Below are positions 8,157 through 14,864 of a stretch of 24,576 bases of DNA, one piece after another. The number at the start of each line of letters is the position of its first letter. Within the stretch, counting starts at the first letter, position 1. The notes beneath the pieces were generated by a model that made no database searches, was not told where the DNA came from, and was given only the letters and a program-made list of their open reading frames with translations. The translations under genes and the position numbers were made by a program. The stretch is from an uncultured Burkholderiaceae bacterium (lineage in GTDB: Bacteria > Pseudomonadota > Gammaproteobacteria > Burkholderiales > Burkholderiaceae_C), in NCBI GenBank assembly GCA_938022295.1, contig CALIDR010000293.1, positions 1 to 24,576 on the forward strand, written 5' to 3'.

Positions 8157-10327
8157 CGGCGCACAGCCCGCCTTTCGGGCAAGCCGACCTCACGAACTGC
8201 GAGCGTGAGCTGATCCACCTCGCCGGGTCGGTGCAGCCGCACGGCGCGCTGCTCGTGCTGACTTCGCCGGGCCTGCGCATCGTGCAGGCCAGCGCCAACA
8301 GCGCCGCCGTGCTCGGCACGCCGGTGGCGGCGCTGCTCGAGCGGCCGGTGGCCGAGCTCGGCGGCGACCTCGCCGCCTGGCTCGAGACGCTCGGCCCAGG
8401 GCCCGGCGACGAGCCGGTGGCCGGCCTGTGCCGGCTCGGCGCGGCCGCCGCAGCGCGGCGCTTCGAGGCCACCGCGCACCGCCTGGCGGTCGCCGGCGGC
8501 GAGCGCTGGATCGTCGAGCTCGAGCCGCTCGACGGCGCGCCGGCCTTCGACGTCGTCGACCTGCCCGCCGCGCGCCTGGGCGAAAGCGTCGTCGCCGCGG
8601 TGCGCCGCGTCGCCACGGCGACCACGCTCGGCACGCTGGCCGACACCGTCGTCGCCGTCGTGCGCGACCTCACCGGCTACGACCGCGTGATGGTCTACCG
8701 CTTCGACCCCGACGGCCACGGCCAGGTCATCGCCGAGGCGCGCGACCCGCGGCTGGAGCCGCTGCTGGGCCACCACTACCCGGCCAGCGACATCCCGATG
8801 CGCGCGCGCGAGCTGTACCTGCGCAACCGCCTGCGCGTGCTGGTCGACGTCGACTACGCCCCCGCCGCGCTGGTGCCGCGGCTGGACCCGCTGGCCGGCA
8901 CCGAGCTCGACATGTCGCTGTGCCACCTGCGCAGCATGTCGCCGCTGCACCTGCAGTACCTGCGCAACATGGGGGTCACGGCCACGCTCGTCGTCTCGCT
9001 CGTGCACGACGGCGCGCTGTGGGGCCTGATCGCGTGCCACCACTACCGGCCGCGCAACCTGCGCCGCCCGGTGCGCGCGGCCTGCGCCCTGCTCGGCGAG
9101 GTTGCCTCGACGCGCATCGCCGCGATCGAGCACTACGCGCACGCGCAGGTCGCGATCCAGGTGCGGCGGCTCGAGCAGCGGCTCGTCGAGGCGACGTCGA
9201 CCGACGGCGACTGGCGCCTGGCGCTGCTGCGCAACCCGCGCGCGCTGCTGCAGCCGCTGGACGCCACCGGTGCCGCGCTGTGCCACGACGGCGAGATCCT
9301 GACGATCGGCGAGGCGCCGTCGACGCCCGAGCTGCGCGCGCTGCTGCCGTGGCTCGACGCGCAGGCGCCGGCGGCCGACGGCGCGGCACCGTTCGCGTGC
9401 TCGTCGGTCGCGCGCGCCAACCCCGCGTTCGAGCGGCTGACGCCGGTGGCCAGCGGCGTGCTCGCAGTGCGGCTGTCGGCCACGCGGCCCGACTTCCTGC
9501 TCTGGTTCCGCAAGGAGCAGCTGCTGTCGGTCACCTGGGCCGGCGACCCGACCAAGCCGATGATCGGCGACGACACGACGCAGCTGTCGCCGCGGCGATC
9601 GTTCGCCGCCTGGTCCGAGATCGTGCGCGGCACCGCGCGCCCGTGGACGGCGGGCGAGAAGTCGATGGCGCGCGCGTTCGGCAGCGCGCTGGCCGACATC
9701 GTCGTCCAGGTCGACGCGGTGCGGCTGCTGATCGTCGAGCACCAGCGCGAGCAGGTGCGCGCTGGCGTTGCGAGCGCGGCGGTGCCGGTCGCCGTCGCCG
9801 ACCGCGGCGGGCGCGTGCTGCACGCCAACGACGCGCTGCGTGCGCTGCTGGCGCTGCCATGGGAGGCAGGCGATCCCCTCGAGGCGGTGGCCGAGGCGTT
9901 CGACGACGCGGCGGCCGCGCGCGACGTGCTGCGCGCGGCGCGCGACGGCCGGCCCTGGCGCGGCGAGCTGGTGCTGCGCGGCGCCGACGGCGCCCCTCCT
10001 CGGTCGGTCGTGGTGCGCGTCGAGCCGGTGCCGGCGCGCGACGGCGGCACGCTCGGCAGCATCCTGATGTTCGGCGACCTGACGCCGCAGCACCGCGTCG
10101 CCGCGGCGCGCAACCGGCTGGAGGCGACGTTCGGCGCGCTCGCGTTCGGCGGTGGCGGCGCTGCCGCCGGCGACGAACTCGCGCAGGCGATCCTCGCCAA
10201 CGCGCGGCTGGCGACGCTCGACATCGCCGACGGCGACACCGAGCCTTCGGCGGCAACGCTGTTCGACGAGCTCGGCGCGTCGATTCAGCGCGCGCTGGCG
10301 CTGTCGCGTCAGGTCCGCGGCGGTTGA
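8153..10327 (+). CDS. bphP: Bacteriophytochrome with PAS-GAF-PHY core and non-kinase output
   Basis: A 724-aa red/far-red photoreceptor. Cys16, in the motif LTNCERELIHLAGSVQPHG, is the biliverdin-binding residue. The GAF domain has PASDIP (Asp213), His266 in LRSMSPLHLQYL and the ACHHY motif (His296/297). The PHY domain carries the tongue motif PRRSF at 480-484 and a WAGDPTKP block. After PHY comes a PAS domain (about 538-650) and a 70-residue helical tail. No histidine-kinase H, N or G box is present. This layout resembles Rhodopseudomonas BphP1 and the Bradyrhizobium ORS278 phytochrome, which bind PpsR in light and relieve repression. The GTG start overlaps the ppsR TGA (GTGA). The 3' end overlaps the convergent bphO by 19 nt. 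Confidence 0.95.
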   Translation: MTAHSPPFGQADLTNCERELIHLAGSVQPHGALLVLTSPGLRIVQASANSAAVLGTPVAALLERPVAELGGDLAAWLETLGPGPGDEPVAGLCRLGAAAAARRFEATAHRLAVAGGERWIVELEPLDGAPAFDVVDLPAARLGESVVAAVRRVATATTLGTLADTVVAVVRDLTGYDRVMVYRFDPDGHGQVIAEARDPRLEPLLGHHYPASDIPMRARELYLRNRLRVLVDVDYAPAALVPRLDPLAGTELDMSLCHLRSMSPLHLQYLRNMGVTATLVVSLVHDGALWGLIACHHYRPRNLRRPVRAACALLGEVASTRIAAIEHYAHAQVAIQVRRLEQRLVEATSTDGDWRLALLRNPRALLQPLDATGAALCHDGEILTIGEAPSTPELRALLPWLDAQAPAADGAAPFACSSVARANPAFERLTPVASGVLAVRLSATRPDFLLWFRKEQLLSVTWAGDPTKPMIGDDTTQLSPRRSFAAWSEIVRGTARPWTAGEKSMARAFGSALADIVVQVDAVRLLIVEHQREQVRAGVASAAVPVAVADRGGRVLHANDALRALLALPWEAGDPLEAVAEAFDDAAAARDVLRAARDGRPWRGELVLRGADGAPPRSVVVRVEPVPARDGGTLGSILMFGDLTPQHRVAAARNRLEATFGALAFGGGGAAAGDELAQAILANARLATLDIADGDTEPSAATLFDELGASIQRALALSRQVRGG

Positions 10328-10998
10328 TCCCGCGCGCCTGCGGTCGCAGGCGCGCAGGCGTCGAACAGCGCGTGGTGGCGGTCGAAGGCGGCGACCGCCT
10401 CGGCGACGATCGCCGCCGGCGTCGGCGCCCGGCGGCCGATGTCGTCGAGCGCGCGCCGCAGCTGCGCGGCCAGTTCGCGCGCCCGCGCTTCGCCGCCGAA
10501 GTCGTAGAACGCCGTGCCGCGCCCCGGGGGCAGCGCGAGGCCGCGTGCCACCGCGCGCGCGAGCAGCTGGCCGCCGCTCAGGTCACCGAGGTAGCGCACG
10601 TAGGCGTGTGCCGCGAGCCGCTCGGGCGCGGTGGCGGCGAGCGTGGCCAGGTGGCCGGCGTAGTCGGCCGCCGGCGCCACCGCCGCGAGTTCGTCGCGCC
10701 AGCGGCGGCCGTGCAGCGCCTCGAGGTCGGCCGCCAGCGCCGGCGCGCGCCGCAGTGCCGGCAGGTCCAGCGGCGCGAGCAGCGGCGTGGCGCCGGCACG
10801 CAGCGCGTCTTCGAGCGCTTCGTAGATCACGGCCAGCGAGCGCAGCAGCCGCAGGTACGCCGCGCGCTCGAACCGGCCGCGCAGCAGCGCCTGCACGAAC
10901 GGGCGCCGCTCGACGGCGGCGTGCGCACGCCACGTCGCCGCGCGCAACGCCGCCGACAGCGGCACCGTCGCGACGGGGTCGGCGGTGGCAGCGCTCAT
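10309..10998 (-). CDS. bphO: Heme oxygenase (biliverdin-forming)
   Basis: A 229-aa soluble HO-1-fold heme oxygenase that opens heme to biliverdin, CO and iron. His26 in ATWRAHAAVE fits the proximal heme ligand, and LGDLSGGQ (137-144) is the distal-helix signature with the flexible glycines. Biliverdin is the chromophore of the neighbouring phytochrome, so BphO is the natural name. The gene converges on bphP and their 3' ends overlap by 19 nt. On its own strand it starts 16 nt after the stop of the D-lactate dehydrogenase-type gene, with no clear ribosome binding site, so it is probably co-transcribed and translationally dependent on it. A role in heme-iron use is possible, but no heme transport gene is nearby. 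Confidence 0.92.
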   Translation of the reverse strand: MSAATADPVATVPLSAALRAATWRAHAAVERRPFVQALLRGRFERAAYLRLLRSLAVIYEALEDALRAGATPLLAPLDLPALRRAPALAADLEALHGRRWRDELAAVAPAADYAGHLATLAATAPERLAAHAYVRYLGDLSGGQLLARAVARGLALPPGRGTAFYDFGGEARARELAAQLRRALDDIGRRAPTPAAIVAEAVAAFDRHHALFDACAPATAGARDQPPRT

Positions 10999-11014
10999 CG
11001 AACCGTACGGGCTG

Positions 11015-12436
11015 CTACAGCGTGAAGATCTTGCCCGGGTTCATGATGTTGTGCGGGTCGAGCGCGCGCTTGACCTGGCGCATCAGGTCGACCGCGCCGG
11101 CGCCGGCCTCGTCGAGGAGGAACCCCATCTTGTGCAGCCCGACCCCGTGCTCGCCGCTGCACGTCCCTTCCAAGCGCAGCGCGCGCTGCACCATCTGCAT
11201 CGACAGCCGCTCGGCGGTCTGGCGTTCCTCGGGGCGCTCGGGGTCGATCAGGTAGCCGAGGTGGAAGTTGCCGTCGCCCACGTGGCCGACGATGAAGTAC
11301 GGCAGCCCGGCCTCGTCGGCCTCGCGACGGCTGTCGTTGATGCTCTCGGCCAGGCGCGAGATCGGCACGCAGGTGTCGGTCGTCACGCAGCGGCAGCCGG
11401 GTTTGGTCTGCAGCGCGGCGAAGTAGGCGCGGTGGCGCGCCGTCCACAGCCGCGTGCGTTCCTCGGGGGTGGTGGCCCATTGGAAATCCTCGCCGCCGTG
11501 CTCGTGCGCGATCGCCTGGACGGTCTCGGCCTGCTCCTTCACCCCCGCCGCGCTGCCGTGGAACTCCATCAGCAGCATCGGCTCTTCGCGCAGCGCGAGC
11601 TTCTCGTAGCGGTTGACGGCGCGCACCGAGTTCGCGTCGAGCAGCTCGCAGCGCGCGATCGGCACGCCCATCTGGATGATCTGGATCGTCGCGTCGACGG
11701 CCTCGGCGATGCCGGGGAAGTGGCAGATCGCCGCGCTCACGGCCTCGGGCAACGGGTACAGGCGCAGCGTGATCTCCGTCATCACGCCGAGCGTGCCTTC
11801 GCTGCCGACGAACAGGCGCGTCAGGTCGTAGCCGGCGCTGGACTTCTTGGCCCGCGTGCCGGTGGCCACGACGTCGCCGGCGGCGGTGACGACGGTCAGG
11901 CCGAGCACGTTCTCGCGCATCGTGCCGTAGCGCACCGCGTTCGTGCCGCTGGCGCGCGTGGCGGCCATGCCGCCGATCGTCGCGTTGGCGCCGGGGTCGA
12001 TCGGGAAGAACAGGCCCGTGTCCCTGATCTCCCGGTTGAGCTGCTCGCGCGTGACGCCGGCCTCGACCGTCACCGTCAGGTCCTCCGGGTTGACGCGCAC
12101 GATGCGGTTCATGCGCGACAGGTCGACGCTGACGCCGCCCTGCACCGCGAGCAGGTGCCCTTCGAGCGACGAGCCGACGCCGAACGGGATCACCGGCACG
12201 CGGTGCGCCGCCGCCTGCTGCACGACGAACGCGACCTCGTCGGTCGACTCGCAGAACACGACGGCGTCGGGCGGCGTCGTCGGGTACGGGCTCTCGTCGC
12301 GCCCGTGCTGCTCGCGCACCGCGGCGGCGGTGCTGCAGCGGTCGCCGAAACGCGTCTTCAGTGCGTCGAGCATCGGCGCAGGCAGCGGCCGGCGCTCGAG
12401 CGTCGGCAGCACGGCGTTGGGCAGCGGCGCGTTCAT
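11015..12436 (-). CDS. FAD-linked oxidase, D-lactate dehydrogenase (cytochrome) / GlcD family
   Basis: A 473-aa flavoprotein of the VAO/PCMH fold that would oxidise a 2-hydroxy acid, most likely D-lactate, passing electrons to cytochrome c or quinone. The FAD-binding half shows PFGVGSSLEG and the GGMAATRASGTNAVRYG block. The C-terminal cap has VGHVGDGNFH, the metal/substrate-binding His motif, then CSGEHGVG and the closing LDPHNIMNPGKI typical of the family. The start is supported by AGGAG 7-8 nt upstream. D-2-hydroxyglutarate or glycolate are other substrates; the full-length single chain without glcE/glcF neighbours favours Dld. It is followed 16 nt later by bphO. Confidence 0.9.
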   Translation of the reverse strand: MNAPLPNAVLPTLERRPLPAPMLDALKTRFGDRCSTAAAVREQHGRDESPYPTTPPDAVVFCESTDEVAFVVQQAAAHRVPVIPFGVGSSLEGHLLAVQGGVSVDLSRMNRIVRVNPEDLTVTVEAGVTREQLNREIRDTGLFFPIDPGANATIGGMAATRASGTNAVRYGTMRENVLGLTVVTAAGDVVATGTRAKKSSAGYDLTRLFVGSEGTLGVMTEITLRLYPLPEAVSAAICHFPGIAEAVDATIQIIQMGVPIARCELLDANSVRAVNRYEKLALREEPMLLMEFHGSAAGVKEQAETVQAIAHEHGGEDFQWATTPEERTRLWTARHRAYFAALQTKPGCRCVTTDTCVPISRLAESINDSRREADEAGLPYFIVGHVGDGNFHLGYLIDPERPEERQTAERLSMQMVQRALRLEGTCSGEHGVGLHKMGFLLDEAGAGAVDLMRQVKRALDPHNIMNPGKIFTL

Positions 12437-12469
12437 CGGCGGTCTCCTGACGCTCGGATGGTGCAGCCG

Positions 12470-12475
12470 ATTCTA
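12470..12475 (-). promoter_or_regulatory. Candidate -10 box for the dld-type gene and bphO
   Basis: TAGAAT on the minus strand, in the context CCTAGAATCGG, lies 33 nt upstream of the ATG at 12436. The predicted start near 12463 leaves a short leader that carries the AGGAG. The same CCTAGAATCG string precedes ppsR. No strong -35 is visible. Confidence 0.45.
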
Positions 12476-12516
12476 GGGACGACCCCCGACCGGCGGGCGC
12501 GCCGGGGCGGCGCTGC

Positions 12517-12522
12517 TAGCAT
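12517..12522 (+). promoter_or_regulatory. Candidate -10 box for the cobalamin adenosyltransferase gene
   Basis: TAGCAT ends 6 nt before the GTG at 12529. Transcription would therefore begin at or next to the start codon, giving a leaderless message. No ribosome binding site is seen. See the finding on leaderless starts. Confidence 0.4.
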
Positions 12523-12528
12523 GCCGCC

Positions 12529-13104
12529 GTGAGCAACCGCCTGACCCAGATCGCGACCCGCACCGGCGACGACGGCACGACCGGCCTCGGCGACGGCACG
12601 CGCACGCGCAAGGACGCGCTGCGCGTCGTCGCGATGGGCGACGTCGACGAGCTGAATTCGTCGCTCGGCGTGCTGCTCGCTGAGCCGCTGCCCGACGACG
12701 TGCGCGAGCTGCTCGTCGTGATCCAGCACGAGCTGTTCAACCTCGGCGGCGAGCTGTCGATCCCCGGCTTCGAGCTGCTGAAGCCCGCGGCGGTGGCGCG
12801 ACTGGACGAGGCGCTCGCGCACTACAACGCCCAGCTGCCGCGGCTGAAGGAGTTCATCCTGCCCGGCGGCACGCGCAGCGCCGCGCTCGCCCACGTCAGC
12901 CGCACGATCGCGCGCCGCGCCGAGCGTGCCGTCGTCGCGCTGGCTTCGCACGAGAACGTCCACGACGCGCCGCGGCAGTACCTGAACCGGCTGTCGGACC
13001 TGCTGTTCGTGCTCGCGCGCGTGCTCAACCGCGCCAACCTCGACGGCAGGGGCGGCGACGACGTCTACTGGCGCTCCGAGCGGCTCGCCCGCGCGGCGGA
13101 CTGA
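12529..13104 (+). CDS. pduO: Cob(I)alamin adenosyltransferase, PduO type
   Basis: A 191-aa enzyme that transfers the adenosyl group of ATP to cob(I)alamin to make coenzyme B12. The N-terminal ATP-binding motif TRTGDDGTTGLGDGTRTRKD spans 10-29, and the C-terminal block has RTIARRAERAVVAL and YLNRLSDLLFVLAR, whose Arg and Asn/Asp are conserved in the trimeric active site. It belongs to the PduO family and not to the unrelated CobA/CobO fold. The start is GTG; an ATG at 12521 is in another frame. There is no ribosome binding site, and a TAGCAT box lies just upstream. It is divergent from the dld-type gene, and no other B12 gene is nearby, so it probably serves salvage or an AdoCbl-dependent enzyme elsewhere. 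Confidence 0.93.
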   Translation: MSNRLTQIATRTGDDGTTGLGDGTRTRKDALRVVAMGDVDELNSSLGVLLAEPLPDDVRELLVVIQHELFNLGGELSIPGFELLKPAAVARLDEALAHYNAQLPRLKEFILPGGTRSAALAHVSRTIARRAERAVVALASHENVHDAPRQYLNRLSDLLFVLARVLNRANLDGRGGDDVYWRSERLARAAD

Positions 13105-13126
13105 CCGCCGCCACGGGGCGCCGGCC

Positions 13127-13438
13127 TCAATACCCCGTCGTCATCGCCGGTACGTCGACCGTGACCACTGGCCGGTCGAGCGCGCCGACGGCCGCGCGCG
13201 CGTAGGCGAGCGCGAACGCGGGGTCGGCGAAGCCGGCCGGGCCGACCGCGGCGGCGATCGCGAGCAGCTTGTCGGCCGTCAGCACCTTGCCGCTGGCGCG
13301 TTGCAGCGTACAGCCGTTGCGTTCGAACTGCTCGTCGAGCCACGCGCGGGCGTCGGCCATCGCCATCGGCTGGGCGTCGTGCAACGGGATCTCGAACTCG
13401 TCGCGCTCCGAAAAGCGGACCACCACTTCGCTGCGCAT
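13127..13438 (-). CDS. Small hypothetical protein, 103 aa
   Basis: Not recognised as a named family. From ATG 13438 it reads MRSEVVVRFSERDEFEIPLHD and ends VDVPAMTTGY. It is a balanced-composition soluble protein with alternating strand and helix, one cysteine and no signal peptide or membrane segment. The start was chosen because GAGAGG lies about 7 nt upstream; the frame stays open 12 codons further but without a better signal. A TACGAT box (13474-13479, minus) fits a promoter. It converges on the adenosyltransferase gene with a 22-nt gap and is followed in the opposite sense by aroG upstream. Amphipathic composition, good start signals and tight packing support a real gene. Confidence 0.65.
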   Translation of the reverse strand: MRSEVVVRFSERDEFEIPLHDAQPMAMADARAWLDEQFERNGCTLQRASGKVLTADKLLAIAAAVGPAGFADPAFALAYARAAVGALDRPVVTVDVPAMTTGY

Positions 13439-13484
13439 CCGGGGCCTCTCGTCGGCGGGTAAACCGGGCCGCAATCGTAGCGCG

Positions 13485-14606
13485 TCAGCCGCGGCGCGCC
13501 TTCACCGCACGGCTCAGCACGTCGAGCACGGCGAGCGAATCGTCCCAGCCCAGGCAGGCGTCGGTGATGCTCTTGCCGTAGGTGAGCTGCGCCGGGTCGT
13601 CCTTGCCGGCGGTGAACTTCTGCGCCCCGGCGACGAGGTGGCTCTCGACCATCGCGCCGACGATGCAGCGGCTGCCGCGGGCCACCTGGTCGGCGACGTC
13701 GCGCATCACGTCGATCTGGCGCTCGGGCTGCTTGGCGCTGTTGGCGTGGCTGGCGTCGATCATCAGCCGGCAGTCGAGCTTGGCGGCTTCGATCTCCTGG
13801 CACGCCGCGGCGACGTGCGCGGCGTCGTAGTTCGGCCCCTTCGTGCCGCCGCGCAGGATCACGTGGCAGTCCTTGTTGCCCCTGGTCTCGACGATCGCGA
13901 CCTGCCCGTTCTTGTGCACCGACAGGAAGTGGTGCGGCCGCATCGCGGCCTGGATGGCGTCGATCGCGATCCTGACGTTACCGTCGGTGCCGTTCTTGAA
14001 GCCGATCGGCGCCGACAGCCCGCTGGCGAGCTCGCGGTGGACCTGGCTTTCCGTCGTGCGCGCGCCGATCGCGCCCCAGCTGATCAGGTCGCCGATGTAC
14101 TGCGGGCTGATGACGTCGAGGAACTCGCTGCCCGCGGGCAGGCCGAGGCGGTTGATGTCGAGCAGCAGCTGGCGCGCGATGCGCAGCCCCTCGTCGATGC
14201 GGAAGCTCTCGTCGAGGTAGGGGTCGTTGATCAGCCCCTTCCAGCCCACCGTCGTGCGCGGCTTCTCGAAGTACACGCGCATCACGATCTCGAGCGTACC
14301 GGCGTGGCGGTCGCGCTCGTCCTTCAGCCGCCGCGCGTAGTCCATCGCCGCCGCCGGATCGTGGATCGAGCACGGGCCGATGATGACGAGCAGGCGGTCG
14401 TCCTTGCCGTGCAGGATGCGGCGGATGCGCTGCCGCGTCTCGACGACGAGCTGCTCCATCGGCGTGCCGCGGATCGGGAAGAAGCGGATCAGGTGCTCCG
14501 GCGGCGGCAGCGGCGTGATGTCGCGGATGCGCTCGTCGTCGGTCTGGCTGGTGCGGTCGGGCGGCGCGCTCCACGTCTCGTGGCCGTGCGCGGTCTTGGC
14601 GGTCAT
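13485..14606 (-). CDS. aroG: 3-deoxy-7-phosphoheptulonate (DAHP) synthase, class I
   Basis: A 373-aa enzyme for the first step of the shikimate pathway: phosphoenolpyruvate plus erythrose 4-phosphate gives DAHP. Metal and substrate motifs are clear: IGPCSIHD with the conserved Cys79, then EKPRTTVGWKG, the IGARTTESQVHRELASG block, GFKNGTDG and a late IDASHANS. It is of the AroG/AroF/AroH class, whose members are feedback-inhibited by one aromatic amino acid. It is about 20 residues longer than E. coli AroG at the N-terminus. AGGAGA lies 8 nt before the ATG. The leader upstream holds a Phe-rich leader peptide and a strong terminator, so phenylalanine-responsive attenuation is the likely control and Phe is the likely feedback effector. 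Confidence 0.96.
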   Translation of the reverse strand: MTAKTAHGHETWSAPPDRTSQTDDERIRDITPLPPPEHLIRFFPIRGTPMEQLVVETRQRIRRILHGKDDRLLVIIGPCSIHDPAAAMDYARRLKDERDRHAGTLEIVMRVYFEKPRTTVGWKGLINDPYLDESFRIDEGLRIARQLLLDINRLGLPAGSEFLDVISPQYIGDLISWGAIGARTTESQVHRELASGLSAPIGFKNGTDGNVRIAIDAIQAAMRPHHFLSVHKNGQVAIVETRGNKDCHVILRGGTKGPNYDAAHVAAACQEIEAAKLDCRLMIDASHANSAKQPERQIDVMRDVADQVARGSRCIVGAMVESHLVAGAQKFTAGKDDPAQLTYGKSITDACLGWDDSLAVLDVLSRAVKARRG

Positions 14607-14652
14607 GGCGGCTTCTCCTGCGGCGGTATCGGGATCGGTTTCGATGGGGGCG

Positions 14653-14683
14653 AAAAAAAACCGCCGGGGGTCGCCCGGCGGTT
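14653..14683 (-). terminator. Intrinsic terminator (attenuator) in the aroG leader
   Basis: On the minus strand the arms AACCGCCGGG and CCCGGCGGTT form a perfect 10-bp stem (14683-14674 and 14668-14659) around the loop CGACC. Six further Ts follow the stem, completing an 8-T run. It lies 46 nt before the aroG ATG and 25 nt after the leader-peptide stop, so it must be read through for aroG to be expressed. Confidence 0.93.
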
Positions 14684-14749
14684 CTCAGGATTCGGTCGGC
14701 TCGTTCGTCTACGCGCTGTCCTCTCCTGCGCCGGGGCGCCGCGAGAACC
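14680..14749 (-). promoter_or_regulatory. Alternative antiterminator pairing in the aroG leader
   Basis: GGTTCTC inside the leader-peptide codons Trp13-Phe14-Ser15 (14749-14743) is fully complementary to GAGAACC (14686-14680), which includes the base of the terminator's 5' arm. Flanking G-U pairs extend it to about 9 bp. Forming it would break the terminator. A competing local hairpin, with TCTC...GAGA around GCGCC/GGCGC between 14746 and about 14720, can sequester the same GGTTCTC segment. This gives the two mutually exclusive folds of classical attenuation. Confidence 0.65.
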
Positions 14750-14786
14750 AAAAAGTCGTAAAGAAGAACGAGACCACGCGATACAC
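14709..14786 (-). CDS. Phe-rich leader peptide of the aroG attenuator
   Basis: A 25-codon open frame with start GTG at 14786 (alternative in-frame GTG at 14777) and stop TAG at 14709-14711. It encodes the run SFFFTTFWFSRR: five Phe and one Trp within eight codons (7-14). It ends 25 nt before the attenuator stem. This is the layout of pheA and pheS leader peptides: scarce Phe-tRNA stalls the ribosome on the Phe run, frees the GGTTCTC segment and prevents termination. A TACAGT box ends 7 nt before the first GTG, so the message may be leaderless. If the second GTG is used, AGGG lies about 10 nt upstream of it. Confidence 0.8.
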   Translation of the reverse strand: MYRVVSFFFTTFWFSRRPGAGEDSA

Positions 14787-14793
14787 GCCCTGG

Positions 14794-14799
14794 ACTGTA
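14794..14799 (-). promoter_or_regulatory. Extended -10 promoter for the aroG leader
   Basis: TGC-TACAGT on the minus strand is an extended -10 element ending 7 nt before the leader-peptide GTG. A TTGCCG about 19 nt upstream is a poor-distance -35. An inverted repeat AGCAC-GCCG-GTGCT (14799-14812) overlaps the spacer and could be an operator. Confidence 0.5.
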
Positions 14800-14864
14800 G
14801 CACGCCGGTGCTGCGGCGCGGCAAGACCGGCCGGCCGCTGCGGCGCCGGCGCGACAGACGGACC

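Noticed and set aside
12521..12523. ATG as start of the cobalamin adenosyltransferase
   Set aside because: It is out of frame with the protein; the in-frame start is GTG 12529.
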